Positions 1 through 8,655 are shown, counted from the first letter of the stretch. The stretch is 33,523 bases of DNA from Arminella tubonensis (GCF_003240585.1 NZ_PCDP01000031.1:1-33523); one strand, 5' to 3'. The notes: generated from the sequence alone by a model not told the origin. Made by a program: numbers and translations.

Positions 1-96
1 AACAAAAAGCAGATCACACGCGAAATATACGAAAAGAAGATCGATCGCTGGATCAAATTGTGGCCCGAGCTCACGATCGTCGGCTGGGATCAATAA
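1..96 (+). CDS. C-terminal end of an unrecognised protein (partial)
   Basis: An open frame enters from the left edge in frame 1 and stops at TAA 94-96, leaving 31 codons. The visible tail is rich in Lys, Trp and Ile and ends in TIVGWDQ. Third codon positions are mostly G or C, as in the neighbouring genes, so this could be a real C-terminus, but 31 residues are too few to name a family. The same DNA is also open on the minus strand, where it would extend the glycosyltransferase stump at 127-261. Only one of the two readings is likely to be genuine. Confidence 0.35.
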   Translation, partial: NKKQITREIYEKKIDRWIKLWPELTIVGWDQ

Positions 97-126
97 TTGC
101 GGCAAGCAGAGTTTTTGGACGGTCTG

Positions 127-261
127 CCTCAGTTCAGAGGCAATCCCGACGCCATGGCCGGCCATCTCCAGCGCGGCAATGATCTGACGGGCCATCAGGC
201 GATCACCTGACGGCACCGGATGATTGGGCGATTTCAACGGCGCGTAAAAGGCAACCTTCAT
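127..261 (-). pseudogene. Truncated N-terminus of a GT4-type glycosyltransferase
   Basis: The minus-strand ATG at 261-259 opens with MKVAFYAPLKSPNHPVPSGD, then continues through RLMARQIIAALEMAGHGVGI to ASELR. This is the first beta-alpha unit, with its nucleotide-sugar-transferase glycine turn, of a rhizobial GT4 family I recall as several hundred residues long. After about 45 residues the resemblance stops. The frame stays open to the window edge, but the following residues (QTVQKLCLPQ and on) do not look like the family, and the opposite strand carries a plausible C-terminus ending at 96. I read it as a remnant left by a deletion or rearrangement. An intact but divergent gene running off the left edge cannot be excluded. 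Confidence 0.45.
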
Positions 262-502
262 AGTTTGACCAGACCGTTGACGTTCATTTGATTGGCAAAA
301 GGACGAAAACGCCTGCAATGCCCTGATTTTGCCGGGTTACCTGCAATTATGCCTCTCGCGCCAGTGCCCATCTGCTCGACAGCAACTGGTAATGAAGTTA
401 GATGGAAGGCAACGATGGATCCCGTGCCGTCCGGAAACAGCGTCGAGCCGTGATTAACCGCTTTCAGTTCGTTTGTGAACAGGCCATCCAGATCAGGATT
501 TG

Positions 503-2227
503 ATGACCATAGAGGTTAGAGCCACCATCTTCTCCGACCAGAACATCCGAAAGGCCCGTCTCGGCGCGGGACTGATCATCTTCATCTTCGTTGTGATGCA
601 TCTGAGCAATCATGCGCTCGGGCTGATTTCGCTCGACGCCGCCGAGAAGGGCCGGCACTGGTTTACGGCGGTTTGGCGCAATCCCGTTGGGACCGTGCTG
701 TTCTATGGCGCCGTCCTGGTTCACATCATCCTCGTGCTGCGCACGCTCTACCTGCGCCGCACGTTGGCGATGCCGGCTGGTGAGGCGTTCCAGATCGCCA
801 CAGGCCTGCTCATTCCGCTTCTGCTTATCGACCATGTCGTAGGCACGCGCATCGTCCATACAATCTATGGCTATTCCGACAACTACGGCGCAATCGTCCG
901 CACGCTGTGGGTTTCGGCGCCGCCGACGGGCGTGCGCCAGGCGCTTGCGCTGATCGTGGTCTGGGTTCACGGCTGTATCGGCGTCCATTTCTGGCTGAGA
1001 TACCGTCCATGGTACACGCGGATCACGCCGATCATGCTGGCGATTGCCATTCTGTTGCCGGTTCTGGCGCTGCTCGGCTTTGCAAATATGGGCAGGACAA
1101 TAGCGTATCTCTCGGCCGAGGCCGAGGCACGCGGCTATCCCGGCGGCTACTATGGTGATCGAGGCGGCTTCAGCGGCTACGGCTCGATGCCCACCGGCCA
1201 CATCGGCGATGCTGTCCTTCCCTATCGGATAGGCTTTTATGGCGTCTTCGGCGCGGCGATCGTCGTACTCTTCGCATTGCGCGGCCAGCGCAAGTGGCGC
1301 GAGCGCGCGCACCAGATCTCGATTCGTTACCCCGGTGGCGAGGTGATCCAGGTGCCGCGCGGTTTCTCCGTGCTCGAAGCGAGCCGCCTCGGCGGCTTGC
1401 CACATTACTCCGTCTGCGGCGGCAAGGGCCAGTGTTCGACCTGCCGCGTCCACGTGGTCGAGGGCAGCGCCAATCTGCCCGCGCCTGAGGCGATAGAGCA
1501 CAAGACGCTCAACCGGATCGGCGCAGCGCCCGATGTTCGCCTTGCCTGCCAACTGCGGCCAACCCACGATATCAGCGTCGTGCCGATGCTGGTCCCCATG
1601 GCCGAAGCGGCGATCCCGGTCTATTCGCAGACCGCAAGTCCCGGGCGGGAACGGGATATCGTCGTGCTGTTCTGTGACATCCGCCATTTCACCACGTTGA
1701 CCGAAGCGCGCCTGCCCTTCGACATCGTCTTCCTGCTCAACCGCTATTTCTCCATCGTCGGCAGGGTCATCGAGGAATCGGGCGGTAGGCTCGACAAATT
1801 CATCGGAGACGGGGTGATGGCGCTTTTCGGCCTCGGCCCGGCGCCGAAGGATGCAAGCAGGCAGGCGCTGAAGGCCGCCGCCGAAATCATCAGGGAAATC
1901 GAGCGGCTGGGCGAGGAACTGGCTGATGAACTTGCAATACCGCTGAGGATCGCGATCGGCATTCATGCCGGACCTGCCGTCGTCGGCTCGATGGGCTATG
2001 GCAATGTCAAGAACATCACGGCTATCGGCGACACGGTCAATGTCGCCAGCCGGCTGGAGAGCGCCGCCAAGGAATTCGAGACCGCACTGGTGTTCTCCGA
2101 GCCGGTCGCGACCCTTTCGGGCATCGACATCTCCGCCATCGAGAGCCGGGAAATCGCCGTGCGCGGCCGCGCCGAGCTTCTGCGCGTGTATATCGTTCCA
2201 AAGGAGGAAAGCGGGCGCTTCGCGTGA
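503..2227 (+). CDS. cyaC: Redox-type membrane adenylate cyclase (CyaC-like) with [2Fe-2S] domain
   Basis: Predicted to make cAMP from ATP at the inner membrane. Numbering is from ATG 503 (574 aa); a TTG lies directly upstream at 500, but AGGA at 495-498 fits the ATG better. Residues about 20-265 form six hydrophobic helices with histidines at 33, 37, 74, 111, 156 and 162. This recalls the tetra-histidine di-haem b anchor of succinate:quinone oxidoreductases that is reported for Sinorhizobium meliloti CyaC. A plant-type ferredoxin domain follows, with Cys305, Cys311, Cys314 and Cys349 as cluster ligands. The C-terminal class III cyclase domain has both metal aspartates (D392 in LFCDIRHF, D436 in IGDGVMAL) and the catalytic N513/R517 pair (VNVASR), so it should be active. 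The stop overlaps the next start by 4 bp (GTGA), indicating translational coupling to the FkbM-like gene. Inference: cyclase activity follows the redox state of the quinone pool or the Fe-S centre. Confidence 0.88.
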   Translation: MTIEVRATIFSDQNIRKARLGAGLIIFIFVVMHLSNHALGLISLDAAEKGRHWFTAVWRNPVGTVLFYGAVLVHIILVLRTLYLRRTLAMPAGEAFQIATGLLIPLLLIDHVVGTRIVHTIYGYSDNYGAIVRTLWVSAPPTGVRQALALIVVWVHGCIGVHFWLRYRPWYTRITPIMLAIAILLPVLALLGFANMGRTIAYLSAEAEARGYPGGYYGDRGGFSGYGSMPTGHIGDAVLPYRIGFYGVFGAAIVVLFALRGQRKWRERAHQISIRYPGGEVIQVPRGFSVLEASRLGGLPHYSVCGGKGQCSTCRVHVVEGSANLPAPEAIEHKTLNRIGAAPDVRLACQLRPTHDISVVPMLVPMAEAAIPVYSQTASPGRERDIVVLFCDIRHFTTLTEARLPFDIVFLLNRYFSIVGRVIEESGGRLDKFIGDGVMALFGLGPAPKDASRQALKAAAEIIREIERLGEELADELAIPLRIAIGIHAGPAVVGSMGYGNVKNITAIGDTVNVASRLESAAKEFETALVFSEPVATLSGIDISAIESREIAVRGRAELLRVYIVPKEESGRFA

Positions 2228-3138
2228 AGCGGCCTGCCCGTAGACAAATGGCAATGATGTTCACCCGCAGGATATGGAGCACCAAGGCTTGGAGCCGGCC
2301 CATTCGTAAGATCAGGAACCGGATCGCTACACGCCTGTTCGACACGCGCTACGGCCGCGAGCTTCTCGTCGATGCCATGGGTCCCCGTGTGACGACGATG
2401 ACGATCGACTGCGGCGATCATCTCATGAGCGTCTCCCCATCCGATTACATCGGTCGCAAGGTCTTCCGCAAGGGGCATTTCGAACGCGACCACGTCGACC
2501 GCCTGCTGTCCGTCCTGAGAGAGCGGGGCTTGCAGAGAAAAGGCACGGTCCTGCTCGAACTGGGAGGCAATATCGGCACCCAGACCATCTATTTTGCGCT
2601 GAGCGGGGCCTATCGGCGGATCGTTACCGTTGAACCTGACCCGCGCAATTTTCGCCTGCTCTTCACAAATCTTGCGCAGAACGGGCTCGAGGATCGCGTC
2701 ACTGCCGTCAATTGCGCCGCCGGCGACCGGCATGGTGAGCTGGATTTCTTCCTCAATCGTAACAATCACGGCAAGAGCAGCGCATTGCGGCAAGGCGGTG
2801 GCGACGAGAGGATTTCAGTTCCGGTGCGGCCGGTTCCGGAGATTCTCGCCGAGACGGCGACCGATGCGAGCGATATCGGCCTGATCTGGATGGATATCGA
2901 AGGATACGAGCCCGTTGCCTGCCGATCCATGCGGCGGCTGATGGAACGCAAGGTGCCTCTTTACATGGAATTCACCCCTGCCTTTTACGGCCGGGAGCAG
3001 TCTACCGACTTCATAGGGTATCTTGGCGGCTTCTACCGCGACTGCATGGTCTTTTCGGACGGCGACGATGCAATCGAGATGAAAGTCGCCGATCTCCCGG
3101 TCGAGGGTCCGCAGTTCGATGTGCTTTTCATGGCGTGA
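2224..3138 (+). CDS. FkbM-family SAM-dependent methyltransferase
   Basis: 304 aa, probably an O-methyltransferase; the acceptor cannot be read from the sequence. SAM-binding motif I is at residues 112-119 (ELGGNIGT). The acidic residue after strand 2 is in VEPDPRN, and the family-typical WMDIEGYEP comes near residue 220. The first 50 residues are basic and not part of the core fold. The GTG at 2224 overlaps the cyclase stop. ATG 2248 is an alternative start, and neither has a well-spaced ribosome site (the AGGAGG at 2202-2207 is 16 nt from the GTG). The overlap implies co-expression with cyaC. FkbM proteins often modify glycans or secondary metabolites, which would fit a glycan region, but that is only suggestive. 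It converges with the minus-strand methyltransferase, with 6 bp between the stops. Confidence 0.82.
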   Translation: MKRPARRQMAMMFTRRIWSTKAWSRPIRKIRNRIATRLFDTRYGRELLVDAMGPRVTTMTIDCGDHLMSVSPSDYIGRKVFRKGHFERDHVDRLLSVLRERGLQRKGTVLLELGGNIGTQTIYFALSGAYRRIVTVEPDPRNFRLLFTNLAQNGLEDRVTAVNCAAGDRHGELDFFLNRNNHGKSSALRQGGGDERISVPVRPVPEILAETATDASDIGLIWMDIEGYEPVACRSMRRLMERKVPLYMEFTPAFYGREQSTDFIGYLGGFYRDCMVFSDGDDAIEMKVADLPVEGPQFDVLFMA

Positions 3139-3144
3139 GCGTGT

Positions 3145-3624
3145 CTATCGACGGCGATAGAGGAAGTACCGTCCCTCGTTGATTCCCGTGGGCAAGGCGA
3201 GCGGCTCGAGATCTGCATGATCGAGCGGCAAGCCGCTGATGGCGACGCCGCGCGAAGCAAGCACGCCGGCCATCACCTGCGGCAGCCAGGTCAATGTAAT
3301 TGCATCCTTGTCCGCATAGCCGGTTCCAATATCGGCATGGGCCAACGCCGCGCCGATGCCGACGAAATCCTGCGCCGTCTCCTGTATTTCGCCCAGTATC
3401 AGGTTTCCCTCATCTGGCATGGAATGATCATAAGCGAGGGCAGCGCGATCGAATGCGACGATCCGGCGATCGGGAAACAGCTCGCGCAAATGATCGAAGG
3501 TCCTGCCGTTGCCAAGGCCCAGTTCGAGGATCGGGCCTTTCAGGTGGTCAATGGCGGGCGCTATCGTGTTGAGGATGTCGCGCTGGGCGGTCAGGCGGCG
3601 GATGAAACTGTCCAGACGACTCAT
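3145..3624 (-). CDS. Small class I SAM-dependent methyltransferase-like protein
   Basis: 159 aa from the ATG at 3624 (MSRLDSFIRRLTAQRD). The frame is open back to an ATG at 3714, but residues from there look non-coding and would eat into the divergent promoter region. Motif I is ILELGLGNGRTFDHLRELF. The second-strand acidic residue is in IVAFDRA, and a later conserved segment reads GIGAALAHADIGTG. The protein is shorter than a full class I methyltransferase, with a reduced C-terminal half that ends EGRYFLYRRR. The family is widespread in rhizobia without an assigned substrate, as far as I know. It is divergent from the DUF3095 gene and convergent with the FkbM gene, so it is transcribed alone. 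Confidence 0.72.
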   Translation of the reverse strand: MSRLDSFIRRLTAQRDILNTIAPAIDHLKGPILELGLGNGRTFDHLRELFPDRRIVAFDRAALAYDHSMPDEGNLILGEIQETAQDFVGIGAALAHADIGTGYADKDAITLTWLPQVMAGVLASRGVAISGLPLDHADLEPLALPTGINEGRYFLYRRR

Positions 3625-3790
3625 GATCGGTATGCCAATTCTGTTAGTTTTCTGCCCGCTTAGCATGATGGTCGCCGTCACGTCGATCAACTTATCTTGT
3701 GATGCCGTTACCATCCCTTTACTTGTCCGCAGGGGTATTGAAGCCAGAGGCGGTTGTCGTCTGGTCGGTGGTTGTGTGATAAGATGCTTT

Positions 3791-5005
3791 ATGGTCGATC
3801 AGACGAACGATGACTTTTTCAGCGCTTTGCCGGTCTTCACCCGATTCGAGGGCGTGACCGACGACGGCAACTATCGCCCGCTTCCCGATACCTGGTTTCT
3901 GGCGGTGGCGGACATCGTCAGTTCGACCCAGGCCATCGCCGCCGGGCGCTACAAGGCCGTCAACATGGCCGGGGCAAGCGTGATTTCCGCCGTCATAAAC
4001 GCCCTCGACAGAGGCGATTTTCCCTTCGTGTTCGGCGGCGATGGTGCTCTTGTTGCTATTCCCCACTCGGGAGGCGAGCGCGTCCGCGAAGCATTGGGTG
4101 CGGTTCAGGCGTGGGTGGCTGACGACCTGCAGCTGAGTTTGCGCACCGCGCTGGTGCCGATGTCCGATGTCCGGGCCCAGGGTCTCGATGTGCGCGTCGC
4201 AAGATTCAGCCCGAGTGACCTCGTATCCTACGCCATGTTTTCAGGCGGAGGCGCGAGCTGGGCGGAGGCGCAGATGAAGGCCGGGAAATACGGTATCGAC
4301 CGGGCACCGGACAAGACGCGGCCAGATCTGACCGGCCTCTCATGCCGCTGGAACCCCATCGAGGCCCGCAACGGCCAGATCGTCTCGATCATCGCTAAAC
4401 CGGGGACTGCCGGCAATGGTGAGGAATTTCAGCGCCTGGTTACCGATGTCATTGGAATCTCAATGGAACAACGCCGCGACGGGCATCCCGTGCCGGCCGA
4501 CGGGCCGGACTTGGCGCTCGCGCTCTCCGGGGTCGAGGTGGAGGCGCGGGCAACAGCGCCTAAAGGCAAGCTCTTTCAGCGCAAGCTCGCAATTCTGTCG
4601 CAGATCGGCCTCGTATTTGTTCTCCACAAGCTCGGCATCACCCTCGGCAAGTTCGATGCAAGGCGATATAAACGGGACGTCGCTGCCAATTCGGACTTCA
4701 GGAAGTTCGACGACGGACTCAAAATGACCATCGACGTCGACGACGATCATTTGTCTAGAATAAAAGCGCGTCTGCAAGAAGCCGAGAACCAGGGCGTCTG
4801 CCGCTACGGGCTGCATCGGCAGTCCTCCGCGCTGATGACATGCTTCGTGCCGACGCCGCTGTCGCGCGATCACATGCATTTCATCGACGGTGCCAATGGC
4901 GGCTATGCTATGGCAGCGGCGGAATTGTCGGCCAAGCGGCTCCCGGGTCGGACAACGACGACCGTCGTTGACGAGGCATCTATCCCCTCGCTGGACCTCT
5001 CGTGA
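3791..5005 (+). CDS. DUF3095 family protein, class III cyclase-like fold
   Basis: 404 aa from ATG 3791 (MVDQTNDDFFSAL). The frame is open upstream to 3509 but that part is antisense to the minus-strand methyltransferase. Residues 35-110 carry a clear cyclase-like core: LAVADIVSST with D41, then YKAVNMAGA, then FPFVFGGDGALVAI with D84. D41 and D84 sit where the two metal-binding aspartates of class III cyclases lie. The later Asn/Arg transition-state signature is not recognisable, so the catalysed reaction, if any, is unknown. The C-terminal half (about 250-404) holds a lysine-rich segment, a DFRKFDD motif and a closing region with a potential metal or haem ligand cluster (RYGLHRQSSALMTC). No signal peptide. 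It is one of three cyclase-fold genes in 6 kb, which favours a nucleotide-signalling role. Confidence 0.78.
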   Translation: MVDQTNDDFFSALPVFTRFEGVTDDGNYRPLPDTWFLAVADIVSSTQAIAAGRYKAVNMAGASVISAVINALDRGDFPFVFGGDGALVAIPHSGGERVREALGAVQAWVADDLQLSLRTALVPMSDVRAQGLDVRVARFSPSDLVSYAMFSGGGASWAEAQMKAGKYGIDRAPDKTRPDLTGLSCRWNPIEARNGQIVSIIAKPGTAGNGEEFQRLVTDVIGISMEQRRDGHPVPADGPDLALALSGVEVEARATAPKGKLFQRKLAILSQIGLVFVLHKLGITLGKFDARRYKRDVAANSDFRKFDDGLKMTIDVDDDHLSRIKARLQEAENQGVCRYGLHRQSSALMTCFVPTPLSRDHMHFIDGANGGYAMAAAELSAKRLPGRTTTTVVDEASIPSLDLS

Positions 5006-5273
5006 GCATCAAAGCCGCTGCGACTTTTCAGAGACATGAAAGCTGTTTTCCGCAAAGATGACATTCAAGCCATTGTTTCAGCTTCGCGACCGCTTATTTG
5101 CAGCCTGAGAATTCGGCGGCCCGGCCAACATTCGATTACGACGCGCGGGCCGACACATCGCACGGTCTGTTCATTCGACCTGTGGCAGAACGCTTGGACC
5201 CGACCGTATCGCCGCGCCCACGCCGTGCGGTACAGGCGGACGACCAGATAGATCGCAAGGACATGGCCTCGGG

Positions 5274-6614
5274 ATGAAGACAATCCATTCTAGCGTTTCC
5301 GACATATTCCTCGACAAGGTTGCAGAGTGGCTGACGCAAGCGGCGCTGACCGGCGAAAATCTGGAGAGCATCGTTCGAGGCTTCTGCGACAGGATCGCCG
5401 CGACCGGGATGCCGATTGCGCGCGTCCATCTGACATTTTCTATGTTGCATCCCCTCTACGACGCCCTCGGCTTCACATGGAAGCGCTCGAGCGGCTTGAC
5501 GATCGAGGGCTATCGGCACGGCACTGAAAAGCCGGAGCGGTTCCTGCAAAGTCCTTATTATCATCTTTTGACGAATAACCTCGACCACTTGCGCCGTCGA
5601 ATCGACAAGGACGGCCCTCTCGAATTTCCGATCTTCGAGGAGCTGCGCACGGATAAGGTGACGGACTATATCGCGTTCGTGCAGACCTTCGGCGACGGCT
5701 CGGCGCAGGGCATGATGGGATCCTGGTCGACCGACAGCTCCAGCGGCTTCAGCGAGGAGATGATAGCGGCGCTGCTCAGGATGCAGAACCATCTGGCCGT
5801 TGCCGCCAAGATGGCGGTGCTCGGCAAGCTCGCCAACAATATGCTGACCACCTATCTGGGAGGCGATGCCGGCAAGCGCGTGCTGAACGGACAGATCCGG
5901 CGCGGCGACGGAGAAACCATCCGTGCGGCGCTGGTCATGGGCGACATGCGCCAGTCAACGATGTATGCCGAGAAGGAAGGCCGTCAGGCCTATATCGACA
6001 CGCTCAACGAATTCTTCGATGCGATTGCAGCACCGTTCAATCGCAATGGCGGTGAGATTCTGAGCTTCCTCGGCGATGGCTTTCTCGCGGTTTATCCCTG
6101 CGGCAGGCACAAGGACCCGTCGAAGGTTGCTTGCCAGGCGGCGCTGTCGGCTGTGTTTCAGGCACAGGCCCGCGTGGAGCATCTCAATGCCGAACGGCAG
6201 GAGAAGGGCATGAGCGTCGTTCGCTACGGTATCGGCCTGCACGTCGGCAACGTCATGTTCGGCAATGTCGGCCTTAGGGATCGCCTAACCTTCTCGGCCT
6301 TCGGTTCCGCCGTCAATGAAGTGGAGCGCCTTCAATCCCTGACGAAGAAATATACGCGCGAAGTCGTGGCAAGCCAGGCCTTTGCCGGCTATTGCGATGG
6401 TGAGTGGGTGACACTCGGCGAAGAAAAGCTGCGCGGGATCCGTCAGAAACTGACCGTTCTGCATCCGAAATTCACCACAATGCCCGCAAAATCCGGAGAT
6501 GCGTTCGAGGAGGCGGTGCGCGACGGGCTGTCCGAAGCCGAACGTGTCATCCTGCTCCATCGAGACGCAACGAAGCTGGATAAACGGCCGCAATTCGGGA
6601 AATTCATTCAGTAA
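5274..6614 (+). CDS. Class III adenylate/guanylate cyclase with N-terminal sensor-like region
   Basis: 446 aa, predicted cytoplasmic cAMP (or cGMP) synthase. Residues 1-200 form an N-terminal region common in rhizobial cyclases (LTFSMLHPLYDALGFTWKR, then SPYYHLL, then GSWSTD) that resembles a degenerate GAF-type sensor; its ligand is unknown. The cyclase domain spans about 215-400. Metal aspartates are D224 (VMGDMRQST) and D268 (FLGDGFLAVY), and the catalytic pair is N348/R352 (VNEVERL), so all key residues are present. Start ATG 5274 has AAGGA at 5257-5261, 12 nt upstream, which is rather long. The 268 bp before it hold no gene I can support. A weak intrinsic terminator follows at 6650-6675, so this gene closes the signalling block. 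Confidence 0.85.
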   Translation: MKTIHSSVSDIFLDKVAEWLTQAALTGENLESIVRGFCDRIAATGMPIARVHLTFSMLHPLYDALGFTWKRSSGLTIEGYRHGTEKPERFLQSPYYHLLTNNLDHLRRRIDKDGPLEFPIFEELRTDKVTDYIAFVQTFGDGSAQGMMGSWSTDSSSGFSEEMIAALLRMQNHLAVAAKMAVLGKLANNMLTTYLGGDAGKRVLNGQIRRGDGETIRAALVMGDMRQSTMYAEKEGRQAYIDTLNEFFDAIAAPFNRNGGEILSFLGDGFLAVYPCGRHKDPSKVACQAALSAVFQAQARVEHLNAERQEKGMSVVRYGIGLHVGNVMFGNVGLRDRLTFSAFGSAVNEVERLQSLTKKYTREVVASQAFAGYCDGEWVTLGEEKLRGIRQKLTVLHPKFTTMPAKSGDAFEEAVRDGLSEAERVILLHRDATKLDKRPQFGKFIQ

Positions 6615-6649
6615 ACCGAACTTCGCGTCCGCTTATATGTTCGTGTCAT

Positions 6650-6675
6650 AGCCGCTTGGAAACAACGGCTTTTTT
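6650..6675 (+). terminator. Candidate intrinsic terminator after the cyclase gene
   Basis: AGCCG (6650-6654) pairs with CGGCT (6666-6670) across an 11-nt loop and is followed directly by five T (6671-6675). The stem is short, so the terminator is probably weak, but it sits 35 bp past the cyclase stop and before the transporter operon, where a terminator is expected. Confidence 0.4.
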
Positions 6676-6684
6676 GCCGACGTT

Positions 6685-6704
6685 CAGGTGCAACTAGACA
6701 CCTG
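6685..6704. promoter_or_regulatory. Inverted repeat upstream of the importer operon, possible operator
   Basis: CAGGTG (6685-6690) and CACCTG (6699-6704) form a perfect 6-bp inverted repeat around an 8-nt spacer. It lies about 65 bp before the ATP-binding-protein start, where a repressor or activator site would be expected. There is no T tract, so it is unlikely to be a terminator. No regulator is identified. Confidence 0.3.
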
Positions 6705-6768
6705 TCAGGGGCTACGTTAGTGTACCTTGACGATCCATGGGGGATTGTATGAGCAGGAACAGTTTTGC

Positions 6769-8655
6769 ATGGCGTCTGCGACGGATTTGTTGCGCATCGA
6801 AAACCTCGACGTCTCCTTCGCGGTGTTCGGAGATAAGTCGCGCGTGGTCAAGAGCGCGAACCTTAGGATACTGCCCGGCAAGGTGACGGCGCTGGTCGGA
6901 GAGTCCGGATCGGGCAAATCGATCATCAGCCAGGCAATCATGGGAATCCTGCCGAACCCGGCGCTGGCCTCCGGCCGCATCCTGTTTACCGATCCGCTCG
7001 ACGGCAAGACGACCGATATCCTCCAGCTATCCCGGGACAGTAGCGAGATGCGGGCACTGCGCGGTAGCCGCATGGCGAATATCTTCCAGGAACCGATGAC
7101 GTCGCTTTCGCCGCTCCACACCGTCGGCAATCAGATCAGCGAAGCGTTGCGTATCCACAGCACCGCCACTAAGATCGAGCAACGGCAAAGAACCGAAGAA
7201 ATGCTCGGCCTTGTCGGCTTTCAGGACCCGCACCGAACCTACAACATGTATCCGTTCGAGCTCTCCGGCGGCATGCGCCAGCGTGCAATGATCGCGATGG
7301 CGCTGATCTGCAATCCGGCGCTTCTGATCGCCGACGAGCCGACAACCGCACTCGATGTGACTATTCAAGCCCAGATCCTCGGCCTGTTGCGTGATCTACA
7401 GTACAAGCTGAACATGGCCATGCTTCTGATCACCCATGATCTGGGCGTCGTCGCCAATATGGCGGACGAAGTCGTCGTCATCTATCACGGTGAGATTATG
7501 GAAGCTGGCCCCGTCGACACAATCTTTCGCAACCCGCAGCATCCCTACCTCAAGGGCCTGATGTCGGCAGTGCCGCATTTCGACATGAAGCCCGGCGAAC
7601 GCTTGAAGGCGCTTCGCGAAGTTCCGGTCAATATCGACTCGCTGCTTGGCAAGAAAAAGACAGTCGCCGGCGCTCCTGACATATTGTTGTCCGTCCGAAA
7701 CCTCGAGAAAGTCTACACCGCAAAGAAGCGCGGCATATTTTCCCGGAGCGACGTTGTTAAGACGCACGCCGTGGATCACGTCAGCTTCGATATCCGGCGT
7801 GGAGAATGTCTGGGTCTTGTCGGCGAAAGCGGTTGTGGGAAGACCACCGTCAGCAAGATATTGATGCGTGCCATCACCCCTGAGGCTGGTTCGGTTACGT
7901 TCAATGACGGCCACGGCGAAATCGATGTATTGGCAGCACGCGGCGACGAGCTCATGGAGCTGAGAACCAAGATCCAGATGGTATTTCAGGATCCGGTGTC
8001 GTCGCTGTCGCCACGCATGAACGTTCGCAACATCCTGAGCGAGCCCCTGGAAATCCATGGCCGCGGCACAACCGCGGAGCGGAAGGAAAAGGTCAAGGCA
8101 TTGATGCGGGCGATCGGGTTGGACGAGCGCTACCTCAGCCGCTATCCGCACAGCTTTTCAGGTGGTCAACGACAGCGCATCGGCATCGCTCGCGCCCTTG
8201 CCCTCGGGCCAAAGCTTTTGATCCTCGACGAGCCCGTGTCGGCTCTCGATGTGTCGGTTCAGGCTCAGGTTCTCAACCTCCTCAAGGATCTGCAGAAGGA
8301 GCTTGGGCTGACCTACCTGTTCATTTCGCACAACCTCGCCGTCGTCGACTATATGGCGGACAGGATTGCAGTGATGTTCCGCGGCCGTATCGTCGAAATC
8401 GCTCCCCGTGAGGTCATCTTGCGCAGTCCGGTCCACCCCTACACGCGGTCGCTACTCGCTGCGGTGCCCTTCCCCGATCTCGACAGGCCGCTGGATTTTG
8501 CGACACTTCAGGCGCTCGGAACCAACCCCAAGCGCAACTGGGCGCCGCAATTCATTGAAGACGACAAGGTCGATCTTGACTATGCCGATCTCGGCGACGG
8601 ACATTTCGTGCGCGCCCGCACCGACGCCGATCTACAGGAATTGCGCACGTGGTAA
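6769..8655 (+). CDS. ABC importer ATP-binding protein, two fused nucleotide-binding domains
   Basis: 628 aa, an OppD-OppF-type fusion that energises the importer encoded by the next three genes. The first domain has Walker A GESGSGKS, signature [15 protein letters not shown] and Walker [13 protein letters not shown]. The second has [24 protein letters not shown] and [12 protein letters not shown]. Both domains are intact and carry the C-terminal oligopeptide-type extension ([15 protein letters not shown] and [15 protein letters not shown]). The start is ATG 6769, with AGGAA at 6755-6759 nine bases upstream; the frame is open to a TTG at 6727. Its end overlaps the substrate-binding-protein start by 7 bp. 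The gene is first in the operon 6769-12730. The arrangement recalls YejF-type and rhizobial oligosaccharide transporters. Confidence 0.92.
   Translation: MASATDLLRIENLDVSFAVFGDKSRVVKSANLRILPGKVTALVGESGSGKSIISQAIMGILPNPALASGRILFTDPLDGKTTDILQLSRDSSEMRALRGSRMANIFQEPMTSLSPLHTVGNQISEALRIHSTATKIEQRQRTEEMLGLVGFQDPHRTYNMYPFELSGGMRQRAMIAMALICNPALLIADEPTTALDVTIQAQILGLLRDLQYKLNMAMLLITHDLGVVANMADEVVVIYHGEIMEAGPVDTIFRNPQHPYLKGLMSAVPHFDMKPGERLKALREVPVNIDSLLGKKKTVAGAPDILLSVRNLEKVYTAKKRGIFSRSDVVKTHAVDHVSFDIRRGECLGLVGESGCGKTTVSKILMRAITPEAGSVTFNDGHGEIDVLAARGDELMELRTKIQMVFQDPVSSLSPRMNVRNILSEPLEIHGRGTTAERKEKVKALMRAIGLDERYLSRYPHSFSGGQRQRIGIARALALGPKLLILDEPVSALDVSVQAQVLNLLKDLQKELGLTYLFISHNLAVVDYMADRIAVMFRGRIVEIAPREVILRSPVHPYTRSLLAAVPFPDLDRPLDFATLQALGTNPKRNWAPQFIEDDKVDLDYADLGDGHFVRARTDADLQELRTW

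Noticed and set aside
464..2254. A 596-codon open frame on the minus strand opposite cyaC
   Set aside because: It mirrors a gene with clear haem-anchor, ferredoxin and cyclase motifs. Its own translation shows no domain and is an effect of high GC in the third position of the real gene.
3509..3790. Upstream extension of the DUF3095 frame
   Set aside because: It is antisense to the minus-strand methyltransferase and adds basic residues without domain character. ATG 3791 starts just before the conserved part.
5036..5251. Short plus-strand frame between the DUF3095 and cyclase genes
   Set aside because: No ribosome site, no recognisable protein and atypical composition.
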